Position numbers and translations under genes: made by a program
Source: a bacterium
Lineage (GTDB): Bacteria > Auribacterota > UBA3054 > B51-G9
Assembly (NCBI GenBank): GCA_029939815.1
Contig: JAOZSF010000004.1
Span: 7,037 to 22,283 of the forward strand
Length of the DNA: 15,247 bases
Reading direction: 5' to 3'
Notes under the pieces: model-generated
Databases searched by the model: none
Told to the model about the DNA's origin: nothing
Seen by the model: the letters and a program-made list of their open reading frames with translations, nothing else
Shown here: positions 1 to 7,783 of the stretch, piece by piece
Layout of the letters: every line of letters begins with the position of its first letter
Position numbering within the stretch: the stretch's first letter is position 1

Positions 1-85
1 TTTTTGCAACTTTTTTTGCAACTTTTTTTGTTGTTTTTTTTCCTGTTTTCTTTACTGCTTTTTTTGTTGTTTTCTTAGTAGCCAC
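1..85 (-). CDS. Lysine-rich N-terminus of a gene cut by the window edge, probably transcription terminator Rho
   Basis: Only the first 28 codons are present. They begin with GTG at 85-83, preceded by AAAAGG about 7 bases upstream, which is a good ribosome binding site; no ATG lies between this GTG and the upstream in-frame stop. The peptide starts MATKKTTKKAVKKTGKK and continues with KKVAKKVAK, so it is a Lys/Thr/Ala tail of histone-H1 type. It starts 23 bases after the coaE stop on the same strand. From recalled synteny (polA-coaE-rho in Chlamydia), the gene is inferred to be rho, whose PVC members can carry long basic N-terminal extensions. None of the RNA-binding or ATPase domain is visible. 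A histone-like DNA-binding protein is the main alternative. Confidence 0.6.
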   Translation of the reverse strand, partial: MATKKTTKKAVKKTGKKTTKKVAKKVAK

Positions 86-108
86 AATTTTACCTTTTCT
101 GTTTATAT

Positions 109-741
109 TTAATTAATATTTTCTTCTATTATTTTAAGAACTGAATAAAAGTTATTCCTGAAATTTTCAATAGATCCGTTGTTTTCTACAACATAATCCG
201 CATGTTCAATTCTTTCTTTTTCACTCATTTGATTATTCATTCTTGATAGTATTTGTTTCTCACTCCATTTCCTGTGTTCCTTAAGACGTTTCATTCTTAC
301 TTCCTGTCTGGAAGCTATAACGACAATAACGTCCACATTTTTGTAAAAACTGCTTTCCAGGAGCAGCGGAACAATAAGAACAGCCATCCGGACTCCATTA
401 TTCTGTAATTCTTTAATCCATTCTGTTGCTTTCCGCTTAACTATTGGATGAATTAATTGTTCAAGAAATTGGATGACCTTTTTATTTTCAAAAGCAATTG
501 ACGCAATTAATTTTTTGTCAAGTACTCCTGTGTCGAGTAATGGGTTTACATTATAGAACTGACCAAAATAATCAACGATTTTTTTAATAACGGTCTTGTT
601 ATTTTTTAATATTTCATGGGACCATCGATCCGCGTCAGCAGTAATAATTCCTTTATTTTCGCAAAAAGATTCCGCGGTTGATTTTCCGGCGCCTATTCCG
701 CCTGTTAAACCGATAATCGTTGTCGGCGCGAAGTTATTCAT
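109..741 (-). CDS. coaE: Dephospho-CoA kinase
   Basis: This cytoplasmic kinase performs the last step of coenzyme A synthesis, phosphorylating the 3'-hydroxyl of the ribose of dephospho-CoA with ATP. The 210-residue length is normal for CoaE. The Walker A loop GGIGAGKST is at residues 14-22. The substrate-side DAD motif is at 36-38 (ADADRW), and the C-terminal ADYVVENNGS stretch near 181-190 matches the family's usual adenine-region motif. The ATG at 741-739 shares one base with the TGA of the upstream exonuclease (TGATG), which implies translational coupling. Twenty-three bases after the stop begins the lysine-rich, probably rho, gene. Nothing looks broken or unusual. Confidence 0.97.
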   Translation of the reverse strand: MNNFAPTTIIGLTGGIGAGKSTAESFCENKGIITADADRWSHEILKNNKTVIKKIVDYFGQFYNVNPLLDTGVLDKKLIASIAFENKKVIQFLEQLIHPIVKRKATEWIKELQNNGVRMAVLIVPLLLESSFYKNVDVIVVIASRQEVRMKRLKEHRKWSEKQILSRMNNQMSEKERIEHADYVVENNGSIENFRNNFYSVLKIIEENIN

Positions 742-1631
742 CAGAAGAGTTCAGGTTGAATATTGACCTTTTTTTTACGAGACGGGACCCGAAAGCCAAG
801 ATATTCAATTATTTCAGAAAATTTATTATTATCGGGTTCCCTCATAATCAGATTGTCAACATTTTCTTTAATGGGAACATCACAGTCAATTTTTATTAAA
901 TTTCTATAAGCATTAATATTCTCAGACGCTTCCTGAAAACTCTTTTTCACTGCCGGTTTAAGTTTATCAAGATTAGAATATATATTCTCAATAGAACCGA
1001 GTTGATTAAGCAGTTGTTTCGCCGTTTTACAACCCACTTTCTTTACTCCGGGAACATTATCGGCAGCATCGCCCACCAAAGTGAGATAGTCAATGATCTG
1101 ATCAGGTCTAACGCCAAATTTATCAATAACACCTGCATTATCAATTACATCCATCGACTTCATTGTAACACTGAGAATTGCTATTTTATCATTAACGAGT
1201 TGACAAAGATCTTTGTCGGCTGACGCAATAAGGACGTTAATATCCTTTTCAGCTCCGTTAACAGCCAAAGTTCCGATAACATCGTCTGCCTCGTAACCGG
1301 GATACTCAAGACAGGGAATATTCAGTGCTCGAATTAATTCTTTAATCCAGGGAATCTGTTCAGAGAGTTCAGCCGGCATTGGCGGTCTTTGCGCCTTATA
1401 TTCCGGGAAGAGTTCATGCCTGAACGTAGGTTTAGGAGTATCGAACAATACAGCTATGTAATCCGGTATGACCTGATTAATCATTCGCTGCAGCATACGA
1501 TTAAATCCAAATACTGCATTAGTATGCAGGCCGGCAATATTTTTCATTGGCGGAACCGCAAAATAGGCGCGATAAACAAACGCCATTCCATCTACAAGTA
1601 AAATTGTTTTCACAAGGTTAGACAAATCCAA
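741..1631 (-). CDS. Stand-alone 5'-3' exonuclease / flap endonuclease (PolA N-terminal-domain type)
   Basis: The 296-residue protein corresponds only to the 5'-nuclease domain of DNA polymerase I, the enzyme that removes RNA primers and 5' flaps. Metal-binding acidic residues are visible at D14 (LLVDG), D64 (LFDTP), E114/D116/D117 (YEADD), D139/D141 (ADKD) and D188/D191 (GDAADN). A helix-hairpin-helix (GVKKVGCKTA) is at 195-204. There is no 3'-5' exonuclease or polymerase domain; the ORF ends in QPELF and overlaps coaE by one base. The ending looks natural rather than a frameshift, because the next gene is intact and coupled. The start is uncertain: TTG at 1631 gives the longest form, but GTG at 1613 gives MKTILLVDG, a typical family start. 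Neither has a clear Shine-Dalgarno. A separate polymerase gene elsewhere would be expected. Confidence 0.92.
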   Translation of the reverse strand: MDLSNLVKTILLVDGMAFVYRAYFAVPPMKNIAGLHTNAVFGFNRMLQRMINQVIPDYIAVLFDTPKPTFRHELFPEYKAQRPPMPAELSEQIPWIKELIRALNIPCLEYPGYEADDVIGTLAVNGAEKDINVLIASADKDLCQLVNDKIAILSVTMKSMDVIDNAGVIDKFGVRPDQIIDYLTLVGDAADNVPGVKKVGCKTAKQLLNQLGSIENIYSNLDKLKPAVKKSFQEASENINAYRNLIKIDCDVPIKENVDNLIMREPDNNKFSEIIEYLGFRVPSRKKKVNIQPELF

Positions 1632-1713
1632 GAAGGAAATTTGACAAAAACGCTCTCCACATTAATTCGTGATAAAGCATTTCATTATCTGCACCATAAA
1701 TTATGATGTAGAA

Positions 1714-1749
1714 ATGACATACGGCGAAGTTTCCTTCGCCGTATGTCAT
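1714..1749 (-). terminator. Strong 16-bp hairpin after the secretin operon (U-poor)
   Basis: Arms 1714-1729 and 1734-1749 are perfectly complementary over 16 bp, and the loop reads GAAA in the minus-strand RNA. It lies 17 bases beyond the stop of the last secretin gene and before the exonuclease gene. No run of U follows on either strand, so it may be a weak terminator, a 3'-end stabiliser or an RNA processing site separating the two gene blocks. Confidence 0.5.
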
Positions 1750-1765
1750 CAATCTATATATTCAA

Positions 1766-4204
1766 TTATTGAACAGAAGCTACGTGATGAGTCTGTCCTG
1801 ACGGATCAATCAATTTAGCGGTCAGGAAAACCAAAAGATTTGATTTTTTAGACACTTCAGATTCACCTCTGAAAAATCTACCTATCAATGGGAGATCACC
1901 GATAATAGGTGTTTTGTCGTGAGTTTTAACAAGCTGTTCGTGCATCAATCCACCCATAACAATTGTATCACCGTCATTAACAAGTACAGTTGTTTTTAAT
2001 GATTGAACAAAGAACTGCGGCAATTCATAAACATTATTTCTTGAAGATACGAACTGTCTGAATCCAAGTAAATCAGAAACTTCAGGATTAATGTCCAACT
2101 CAATTGTTTTATTGTCTGACTTAACAGAAGGAGTAACATACAACCTTGTTCCGTACTCTCTTGAATCCCATTCTTTTGGAGTAACAGCATAATCGTAAAC
2201 AACACTATAAGCGTCACCAACATCTACATCCTGATCTTCCGCTTCTTCGATTGTTTTATTATATCTTAAAGTAATGACACTTTTGATTTCGCCGCGCTGA
2301 CCGTTAAGAACTGTTATTTCAGGAGCGAAAATAGTATGTATACCTTCAGAATTGTCTAAAGCATAAATAACTGAACGGAATTTCGCGGGTCCTATAACAC
2401 CGGAAACATCGAATACTTTACCAAGCGGATCGTTTACTGTTTTTTCTTCAGCATTCATTTTATCTAAATTCTGCTGATAAAGACTGAGCGTATTCAAGCT
2501 TGGAAGATAAGACCCCGAAACAGTCGAAATATAATTACTGTAAGTATTAGCAAGCTGCTGTTGATAAATCGGAGCCATTGGACCACCCTGAGCAATCAAC
2601 GGAGAATAAGTTTTAACCAGATTCTGATAAGAATTATATTCAGCGCTTGCTTTTTGACGCTGCTGCACAACAAGATCTTTCTGCTGTTGAATAGATGAAT
2701 ATGCTGATTCGATATTATAAACGCCTTGTTGTAAGTATTGAGGCATTTGAGGACGAAGAGCTTTTTCACGCATATAATCTTCATACGGGTCGCCTGTGGA
2801 AACCAACTGAGGTCTTTGATATGCTGAAGCAACCGGATCGTAAGTGCTTTCATTCATAAACGATCTAATATATCTGAGACCCGGAGTCAGTTCCTTTTGT
2901 TTATTAGGAGCTCCAAGATAAAATCTGTCGCCATATTTAGAACTGCGGTTCCATCTGTAATTTTTTGTAAGGAACTGTCTGAAAACCAATTGATTCATGT
3001 CATCGCTGCGAATAGTAACGAATCTTGACTGTATTTGCACCTGGAAAGGAGTTTTACTAAATCTTTTAATAAACTCTTCGATTATTTTCAGATTCTCAGC
3101 TGTGTTTCTAACGATAAGCCTGTTATTTCTTGTGTCGTAAGTAACAGTTGCCCCTTCAACCTGAGGGATTCCAATTTTTTCGAGAAGTTTAGTTACTTTT
3201 TTATTTGAACTTCCTTCAGCATCAGGCAAGTCGATCATATCAAGACTGCGCGACAACTGGAATACTTTTCTTTTAAGAGTAACATTTCCTTTACTGTTTA
3301 TAACAATAGCATTGTCATCAACACGATATATAAGCCCTTTAACTTTACAAACATATTTAATCACCTCGATTAACGGTATATTTGAAAGTTTAAGAGAGAT
3401 CGAGTCATTTTTCGCTTCTTCAAGCTGTTTAATTGCTTCAGGATCGGTAACAATAGAAACTTTAGGATCGCTGATTTGGAACAAATGATCAAAAACAACA
3501 GGAAGCTGTGCATCGATAAATTGAATTGAAGGAATTATCTGTTCAATATTCTTATCAATAAGTCGTTGGCTCAATCCGCCCATTGTACTAATTACACCTT
3601 CGATTTCTTTTTGCTGACCTGATTTAATCAGCCATGTTTTTGCCAAGTCCTGCAGGCGTTCTTTTTTAACGATATCAAAATCATCGAGGGTGATTTTATT
3701 TAAATCTTCCTGGCAGCTTCTAATATAACGTCTTGCGGTAATATTATAAGGGTCTCTTTGAACGACATCTTTGAAAGTATTAAGAGCTTTTCTATATTCG
3801 CCGTCTCTATAATATTCGCGACCTTCAATCATAAGAACATTAATTTCAATATCTCGTTTTGAATCTCTTTTCTTAGGCTGAGTGTTATAAGCGAAAGCTT
3901 TTTTGATGCGTGTCCAGAAGCCGTCTACATCTCCAACATCTCTGACGCTGTTTTCGTTAATGTCATCGGCATCTGGTTTAGTCTGGCTTTTTTCGTTATT
4001 TTTATAAATATCAGCCATTTTATCCCAAAAAGAAGACGGCTCTTCGTTTTGAGTTTCGCCTTTTTGCATTTCAACGTTATTAACTAAGTTCTGCTCTTTT
4101 TCAATCACGTTATCAGATACTGTATCATTAGCAGCAAAAGCTAAGGAAACAATAAGCAGAGTTATAGCGGTTATGAAGAAATTTCGTGGGTGCAAGGTGT
4201 TCAT
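1766..4204 (-). CDS. Second secretin (PilQ/GspD superfamily) with a Gln/Tyr-rich insertion
   Basis: Outer-membrane secretin predicted to form a multimeric gated ring. I chose ATG at 4204 (812 residues) over an upstream in-frame ATG at 4228 because GGAGG lies 4 bases before it and the protein then starts with a signal peptide (MNTLHPRNFF..., cleavage after AFA near residue 24). Residues from this start: a TPR-like helix pair about 125-170; an STN/N0-like fold about 230-303; an N1-like domain about 340-385 (RLIVRNTAENLKIIEEF); an unusual Gln/Tyr-rich, partly helical insertion about 435-592; and the secretin core about 600-800. The core carries FAPEITVLNGQ and the signature PIIGDLPLIGRFFR (766-779). 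It is the last gene of the pil-like operon, 58 bases after the first secretin, and resembles the Amuc_1098 type. Family membership is secure; the transported substrate is unknown. Confidence 0.9.
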   Translation of the reverse strand: MNTLHPRNFFITAITLLIVSLAFAANDTVSDNVIEKEQNLVNNVEMQKGETQNEEPSSFWDKMADIYKNNEKSQTKPDADDINENSVRDVGDVDGFWTRIKKAFAYNTQPKKRDSKRDIEINVLMIEGREYYRDGEYRKALNTFKDVVQRDPYNITARRYIRSCQEDLNKITLDDFDIVKKERLQDLAKTWLIKSGQQKEIEGVISTMGGLSQRLIDKNIEQIIPSIQFIDAQLPVVFDHLFQISDPKVSIVTDPEAIKQLEEAKNDSISLKLSNIPLIEVIKYVCKVKGLIYRVDDNAIVINSKGNVTLKRKVFQLSRSLDMIDLPDAEGSSNKKVTKLLEKIGIPQVEGATVTYDTRNNRLIVRNTAENLKIIEEFIKRFSKTPFQVQIQSRFVTIRSDDMNQLVFRQFLTKNYRWNRSSKYGDRFYLGAPNKQKELTPGLRYIRSFMNESTYDPVASAYQRPQLVSTGDPYEDYMREKALRPQMPQYLQQGVYNIESAYSSIQQQKDLVVQQRQKASAEYNSYQNLVKTYSPLIAQGGPMAPIYQQQLANTYSNYISTVSGSYLPSLNTLSLYQQNLDKMNAEEKTVNDPLGKVFDVSGVIGPAKFRSVIYALDNSEGIHTIFAPEITVLNGQRGEIKSVITLRYNKTIEEAEDQDVDVGDAYSVVYDYAVTPKEWDSREYGTRLYVTPSVKSDNKTIELDINPEVSDLLGFRQFVSSRNNVYELPQFFVQSLKTTVLVNDGDTIVMGGLMHEQLVKTHDKTPIIGDLPLIGRFFRGESEVSKKSNLLVFLTAKLIDPSGQTHHVASVQ

Positions 4205-4208
4205 GGAG

Positions 4209-4213
4209 CCTCC
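4209..4213 (-). promoter_or_regulatory. Shine-Dalgarno that decides the start of the second secretin
   Basis: GGAGG on the minus strand lies 4 bases upstream of the ATG at 4204. It falls inside the extra eight codons of the longer reading frame that starts at 4228. That frame would place charged residues before the signal peptide, so the shorter form is favoured. Confidence 0.6.
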
Positions 4214-4262
4214 AAATTTATCAGTCATTATATAGATAAGTTAAATTTTATTACAATTATGT

Positions 4263-6749
4263 TTATGAAGATGCAACAGTATCGTCAATATTAGGTTCTT
4301 CGTCAGCTGCCTGTTGTTCTTCTTCTGTTTCAGCTTTTTCTGCTTGTTTTTTGAGTTGTTTTTCACGTAATTCTTTGTATGATTTTCCACCTGGTGTAAC
4401 TATGCTTGTAGTTACAAAGATCAGCAGGTTGCGTTTATCCTGAAACGAACCTTCTGCTCTGAAGAAACGGCCAACCATCGGCAGATCGCCCCAGAAAGGA
4501 ACTTTATCGTGATATTTTTTCAACTCTTCCATTATCATTCCGCCAAGGACAATAGTTTCACCGTCATTAACAACAACATGTGTTTTTACTTCTGATGTCT
4601 TAAATCTTGGAACAGAAAGAACGATAGGTTCAATCGGCGGTATGATATTATCATTACCAACATAAACCGTTACAAGATGCGGTTCAATTTCTTCACTTAC
4701 CTGAGCCGTAACTTCCATACTAACTGTTTTTCCGTTTTCACCGATTGTCGGTGAAACAACAAGCTGGATACCAACATCTTCTTTCAATGTACTTTCAACA
4801 GTTGCATATCCGGGATAAGTACCCGCAACAGCCGACATACTGAAACTTCCGAATATTCCGCCGCCGCCCTGACCTGTGAAATAAATAATAGCAGGTTTGT
4901 AAACTGTATATTCATCAGGATACATAACTTCGGTAATTTGTCTTATATTTACACGCGGCTGACCACTTACAGTAGTAATTTTAGGAGCTGAAAGAACATC
5001 CGTATCAGTTTGATTGCTGATTCCGTGGAATATCAGTCCAACTTCAGGTGATGTTAAAGCGCTTGTAAAGAAACCGATAACCTGATCTGTAACCTGATTA
5101 TTACCTTCGCGAACTCCAATCATGCTAAGTCCCTGTTTTAATCTGTCTGCATAACGGCTGTTTTCTCTTCCGGCTGAATATCTGCGAAGGGCTCCGGTAA
5201 GATCGGTAGGATTAATAACGCCACCTCTTGAAACACCTGCACGATTTTTGCCGCGGGTGAAAAGGTCGAATGGGCTTTTAAGAGTCATTCCGAAAGACAA
5301 TTCTTCAAGATTCTGATCGCTTATTAAAACAAAGCGAGTTTGGATTTCAACCTGCAGTTGTTCTTCGTCAGTACCAAGCTCTTTAATAACTCCATTGATT
5401 TCGTCAAGAATTCCGGGAGTTTGTCTTACGACCAATGTTCCGGTACTTGGTTCAAGAAATATAGTTGAACCGGCAGGCCAATTAGGAACAGAACTTTTAA
5501 TTATACGCACGATTTCAGGTTCAACAGATGCATTTTCAAATTCATCGTCTCCGGTTGAATCACTTGAATCATCACCGAACAAGTCAAATTCTTCCGAGCT
5601 GTCACTTGTTGATGCCTTTTCTTCAGCTGAACTTAAAGCGCGGGCGGAAACTGTCCAGAATCTTGTTTCCATATCGCCTTCGCCTTTAGAAATAACAATT
5701 GCGTACTGATCGATAGTATATGTTAATCCCTGCTGTTCGCAAACATATTGAATAGCTTGAAGGGCGGTAGGGTTATAAAGTTCAATACTTGTAGTTTGCG
5801 CCTGTGCGCTTCCAAGATTAAGGATAACACTTAATCCCGCAACTTCGGCGATATAATTAATAACTTCCTGAATTTGCGCGTCTTTAAAAGAAAGATTTTC
5901 AAGTTTTACATTCGCTTTCTTTATAATTTCGGCGCGGCGTTTCATTTCCGGAGTTTGTTCATCTGTAGCTTGAGCTGTAGTTGCTTCAACATATTCTTCA
6001 GGATGGTGGAAGAAAGATTTAATTAAGTCTTCCATTATCTGCCTGCGTTCGATTCTTCTGTCATCAGCAATCATTCTGCCCTGTTTTTCGATAAGTTCTT
6101 TCAGGAATCTTCTTGGCTGAGGATTTTCCGGCTCAATTTTAATAGCTTTTTTGTACGTCGCTTTTGCTTCTTCATATCTGCTTTGTACTTCAAGATCACG
6201 AGCCTGTCTCATAAGAAGTCTGCATTTTTCTCTGTCACTCATATCTTCGGTAATAATTTTGCCGAGATTTTTTGAGACAGATTCTTCAATGCGTTTTCTT
6301 GCAAGCAGTACACCTTTAATAGCTGACGCGTTTTTAGGTTTATGTATAAGAGCTTCTCTGTACCATTTGGTTGCTGCTTCATAATCCTTTACATCCATAC
6401 GCGATTTTGCATATCCAACGTAAACGTCAAAAAGAATTGCGTTAACTTTAAGCAGTTTTGATTTTGCTGTAAGATTAGCCGGGTTTTTATTTAAAGCTTC
6501 CTTCAAATAATGATATGCTTTTTTGTATTCACCCTTATTCATCGTCTTAATCGCCAGAGTAGTGATCTCTTCTGATTCAGCACGCATTTCTTCTCTTTGC
6601 AAAGCAATCTGCTCAGCAAGTTTCGGAGAAAGTAATTTCGCTTTCTGTTTTAACGCTTCATCTATTGGTGACTGCGCGACTGCCAGTTGTGATAACAGCA
6701 GTAGTGACAATACGCCTCTTGAAATTGCTTTTAAAATAGGCTTTTTCAT
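4263..6749 (-). CDS. First secretin with N-terminal TPRs (Amuc_1098-like, PilQ position)
   Basis: Outer-membrane secretin, 828 residues. The signal peptide is MKKPILKAISRGVLSLLLLS with cleavage after AVA at 25. TPR-like repeats lie at about 62-95, 108-150 and 178-215. An STN/N0-like domain follows at about 281-354 (LENLSFKDAQIQEVINYIAE), then an acidic Ser/Asp/Glu linker (379-409). The N1-like domain (about 410-460) precedes the secretin core, with LSAPKITTVSGQ at 586-597, VNDGETIVLGGM at 727-738 and VPFWGDLPMVGRFFR at 750-764. A Glu/Lys-rich tail of about 37 residues follows the barrel end. It sits directly after the PilP-position gene, 41 bases away, where pilQ normally is. The start ATG has a GGAG about 13 bases upstream and begins a good signal peptide. 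Function as a pilus or secretion pore is inferred from family and context. Confidence 0.93.
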   Translation of the reverse strand: MKKPILKAISRGVLSLLLLSQLAVAQSPIDEALKQKAKLLSPKLAEQIALQREEMRAESEEITTLAIKTMNKGEYKKAYHYLKEALNKNPANLTAKSKLLKVNAILFDVYVGYAKSRMDVKDYEAATKWYREALIHKPKNASAIKGVLLARKRIEESVSKNLGKIITEDMSDREKCRLLMRQARDLEVQSRYEEAKATYKKAIKIEPENPQPRRFLKELIEKQGRMIADDRRIERRQIMEDLIKSFFHHPEEYVEATTAQATDEQTPEMKRRAEIIKKANVKLENLSFKDAQIQEVINYIAEVAGLSVILNLGSAQAQTTSIELYNPTALQAIQYVCEQQGLTYTIDQYAIVISKGEGDMETRFWTVSARALSSAEEKASTSDSSEEFDLFGDDSSDSTGDDEFENASVEPEIVRIIKSSVPNWPAGSTIFLEPSTGTLVVRQTPGILDEINGVIKELGTDEEQLQVEIQTRFVLISDQNLEELSFGMTLKSPFDLFTRGKNRAGVSRGGVINPTDLTGALRRYSAGRENSRYADRLKQGLSMIGVREGNNQVTDQVIGFFTSALTSPEVGLIFHGISNQTDTDVLSAPKITTVSGQPRVNIRQITEVMYPDEYTVYKPAIIYFTGQGGGGIFGSFSMSAVAGTYPGYATVESTLKEDVGIQLVVSPTIGENGKTVSMEVTAQVSEEIEPHLVTVYVGNDNIIPPIEPIVLSVPRFKTSEVKTHVVVNDGETIVLGGMIMEELKKYHDKVPFWGDLPMVGRFFRAEGSFQDKRNLLIFVTTSIVTPGGKSYKELREKQLKKQAEKAETEEEQQAADEEPNIDDTVASS

Positions 6750-6790
6750 CGTTTTTGCTCAACTCCGTGGTTATTTATTTGAGTAATTAA

Positions 6791-7762
6791 TTATTTCTTA
6801 GCTTTTACTTTATATTTTCTGCCTTTAACATCAAATGTACATGATTTATCATGTTCATCTAAAGATTCAACTTTTGCTTTCTCTTTATATGTAGGAAGTT
6901 CAATTTCACTGTTTTTACGTATAATGAAAGGTTTTGAGCCGTCTTTCGCCTGAATCTCACCTTCAACATATTCATAGTAATTAGTTTCGCCAATAACTAA
7001 GGTGAATGGTTTACTCGTCTTAACATCAGTCATTGTAACTTCACTCTTATCAATGTACTGCGTAGAATTAATCATTTTATTCCAAACGCCTATTTTCTTA
7101 GTTGTTACTGTTCCTATTTCATAAACCGGTGTGGCTCCATCACTGATCTTTTGACCTTCTTTTCTAAACTTTGTACGACCTTTATATTTAAACTGAAGAT
7201 TTCCTTTCTTTGCCAGCATAAGCATAATCGGTCTTGACGGTCTGTAAACCTTTAAAACAGTATAGTCATCTAAAATAATGTTAGGGTCTGAAGCGTCTTT
7301 AGGATTGCTGTTGCGTTTATACTCTTCAAGATTTGTTATACCGTCATTATCAGCATCTAAACTTGCGTCTTTAGCGCTTGTCCAATCCAATCCGTATTTC
7401 TGTTCCCATTTATTGGGCATTCCGTCTTCATCAGCGTCGGCTTTATAGTCCACAGTTTTTCCGCATTCCGGACAAACCAAAGACCATTTAGGCTGCAATT
7501 TCTTACAACTTGGACAATATTGAAGTTCATCGTGCAGGAAAGAATTAGGTGTAAGCGTATCTGCCACTTTACTTTCAGAAAACTTTATAGATTCCTGGTA
7601 ACTTAAAAGGGCACTATTATCCTGAATTGAATCAGCTTTTTTAGTTTTACTGAACGAATCAGATTCACTGCCTGAAGTAAAAGAAATAGCTGTCACGATA
7701 AGCGCTACAACCACGACGGCCGCCAATAATAATTTCTCCCAGTGTTGCTTTAGTATATTCAT
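6791..7762 (-). CDS. Membrane-anchored zinc-ribbon/EF-hand protein in the PilP position (Amuc_1099-like)
   Basis: A 323-residue protein with a short basic N-terminus and one membrane segment (about 11-28), so most of it should be periplasmic. A four-cysteine zinc ribbon follows (CPSC at 83-86, CPEC at 97-100). Two calcium-loop sequences of EF-hand/thrombospondin-3 type are next: D109-x-D111-x-D113-G ending at E120, and D136-x-D138-x-D140-G ending at E147. The C-terminal half (about 165-323) is rich in predicted beta strands (FKYKGRTKF, YEIGTVTTKK, YYEYVEGEI), as expected of a PilP/GspC-like connector. It is 21 bases after the PilO-like gene and 41 bases before the first secretin. The likely role is linking the inner-membrane complex to the secretin; this rests on position and architecture, not on a recognised PilP motif. 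Confidence 0.8.
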   Translation of the reverse strand: MNILKQHWEKLLLAAVVVVALIVTAISFTSGSESDSFSKTKKADSIQDNSALLSYQESIKFSESKVADTLTPNSFLHDELQYCPSCKKLQPKWSLVCPECGKTVDYKADADEDGMPNKWEQKYGLDWTSAKDASLDADNDGITNLEEYKRNSNPKDASDPNIILDDYTVLKVYRPSRPIMLMLAKKGNLQFKYKGRTKFRKEGQKISDGATPVYEIGTVTTKKIGVWNKMINSTQYIDKSEVTMTDVKTSKPFTLVIGETNYYEYVEGEIQAKDGSKPFIIRKNSEIELPTYKEKAKVESLDEHDKSCTFDVKGRKYKVKAKK

Positions 7763-7783
7763 CCTTAATAAGTATGTTATTCG

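Noticed and set aside
5395..5709. 104-codon plus-strand frame
   Set aside because: Antisense to the first secretin, with no ribosome binding site or recognisable domain.
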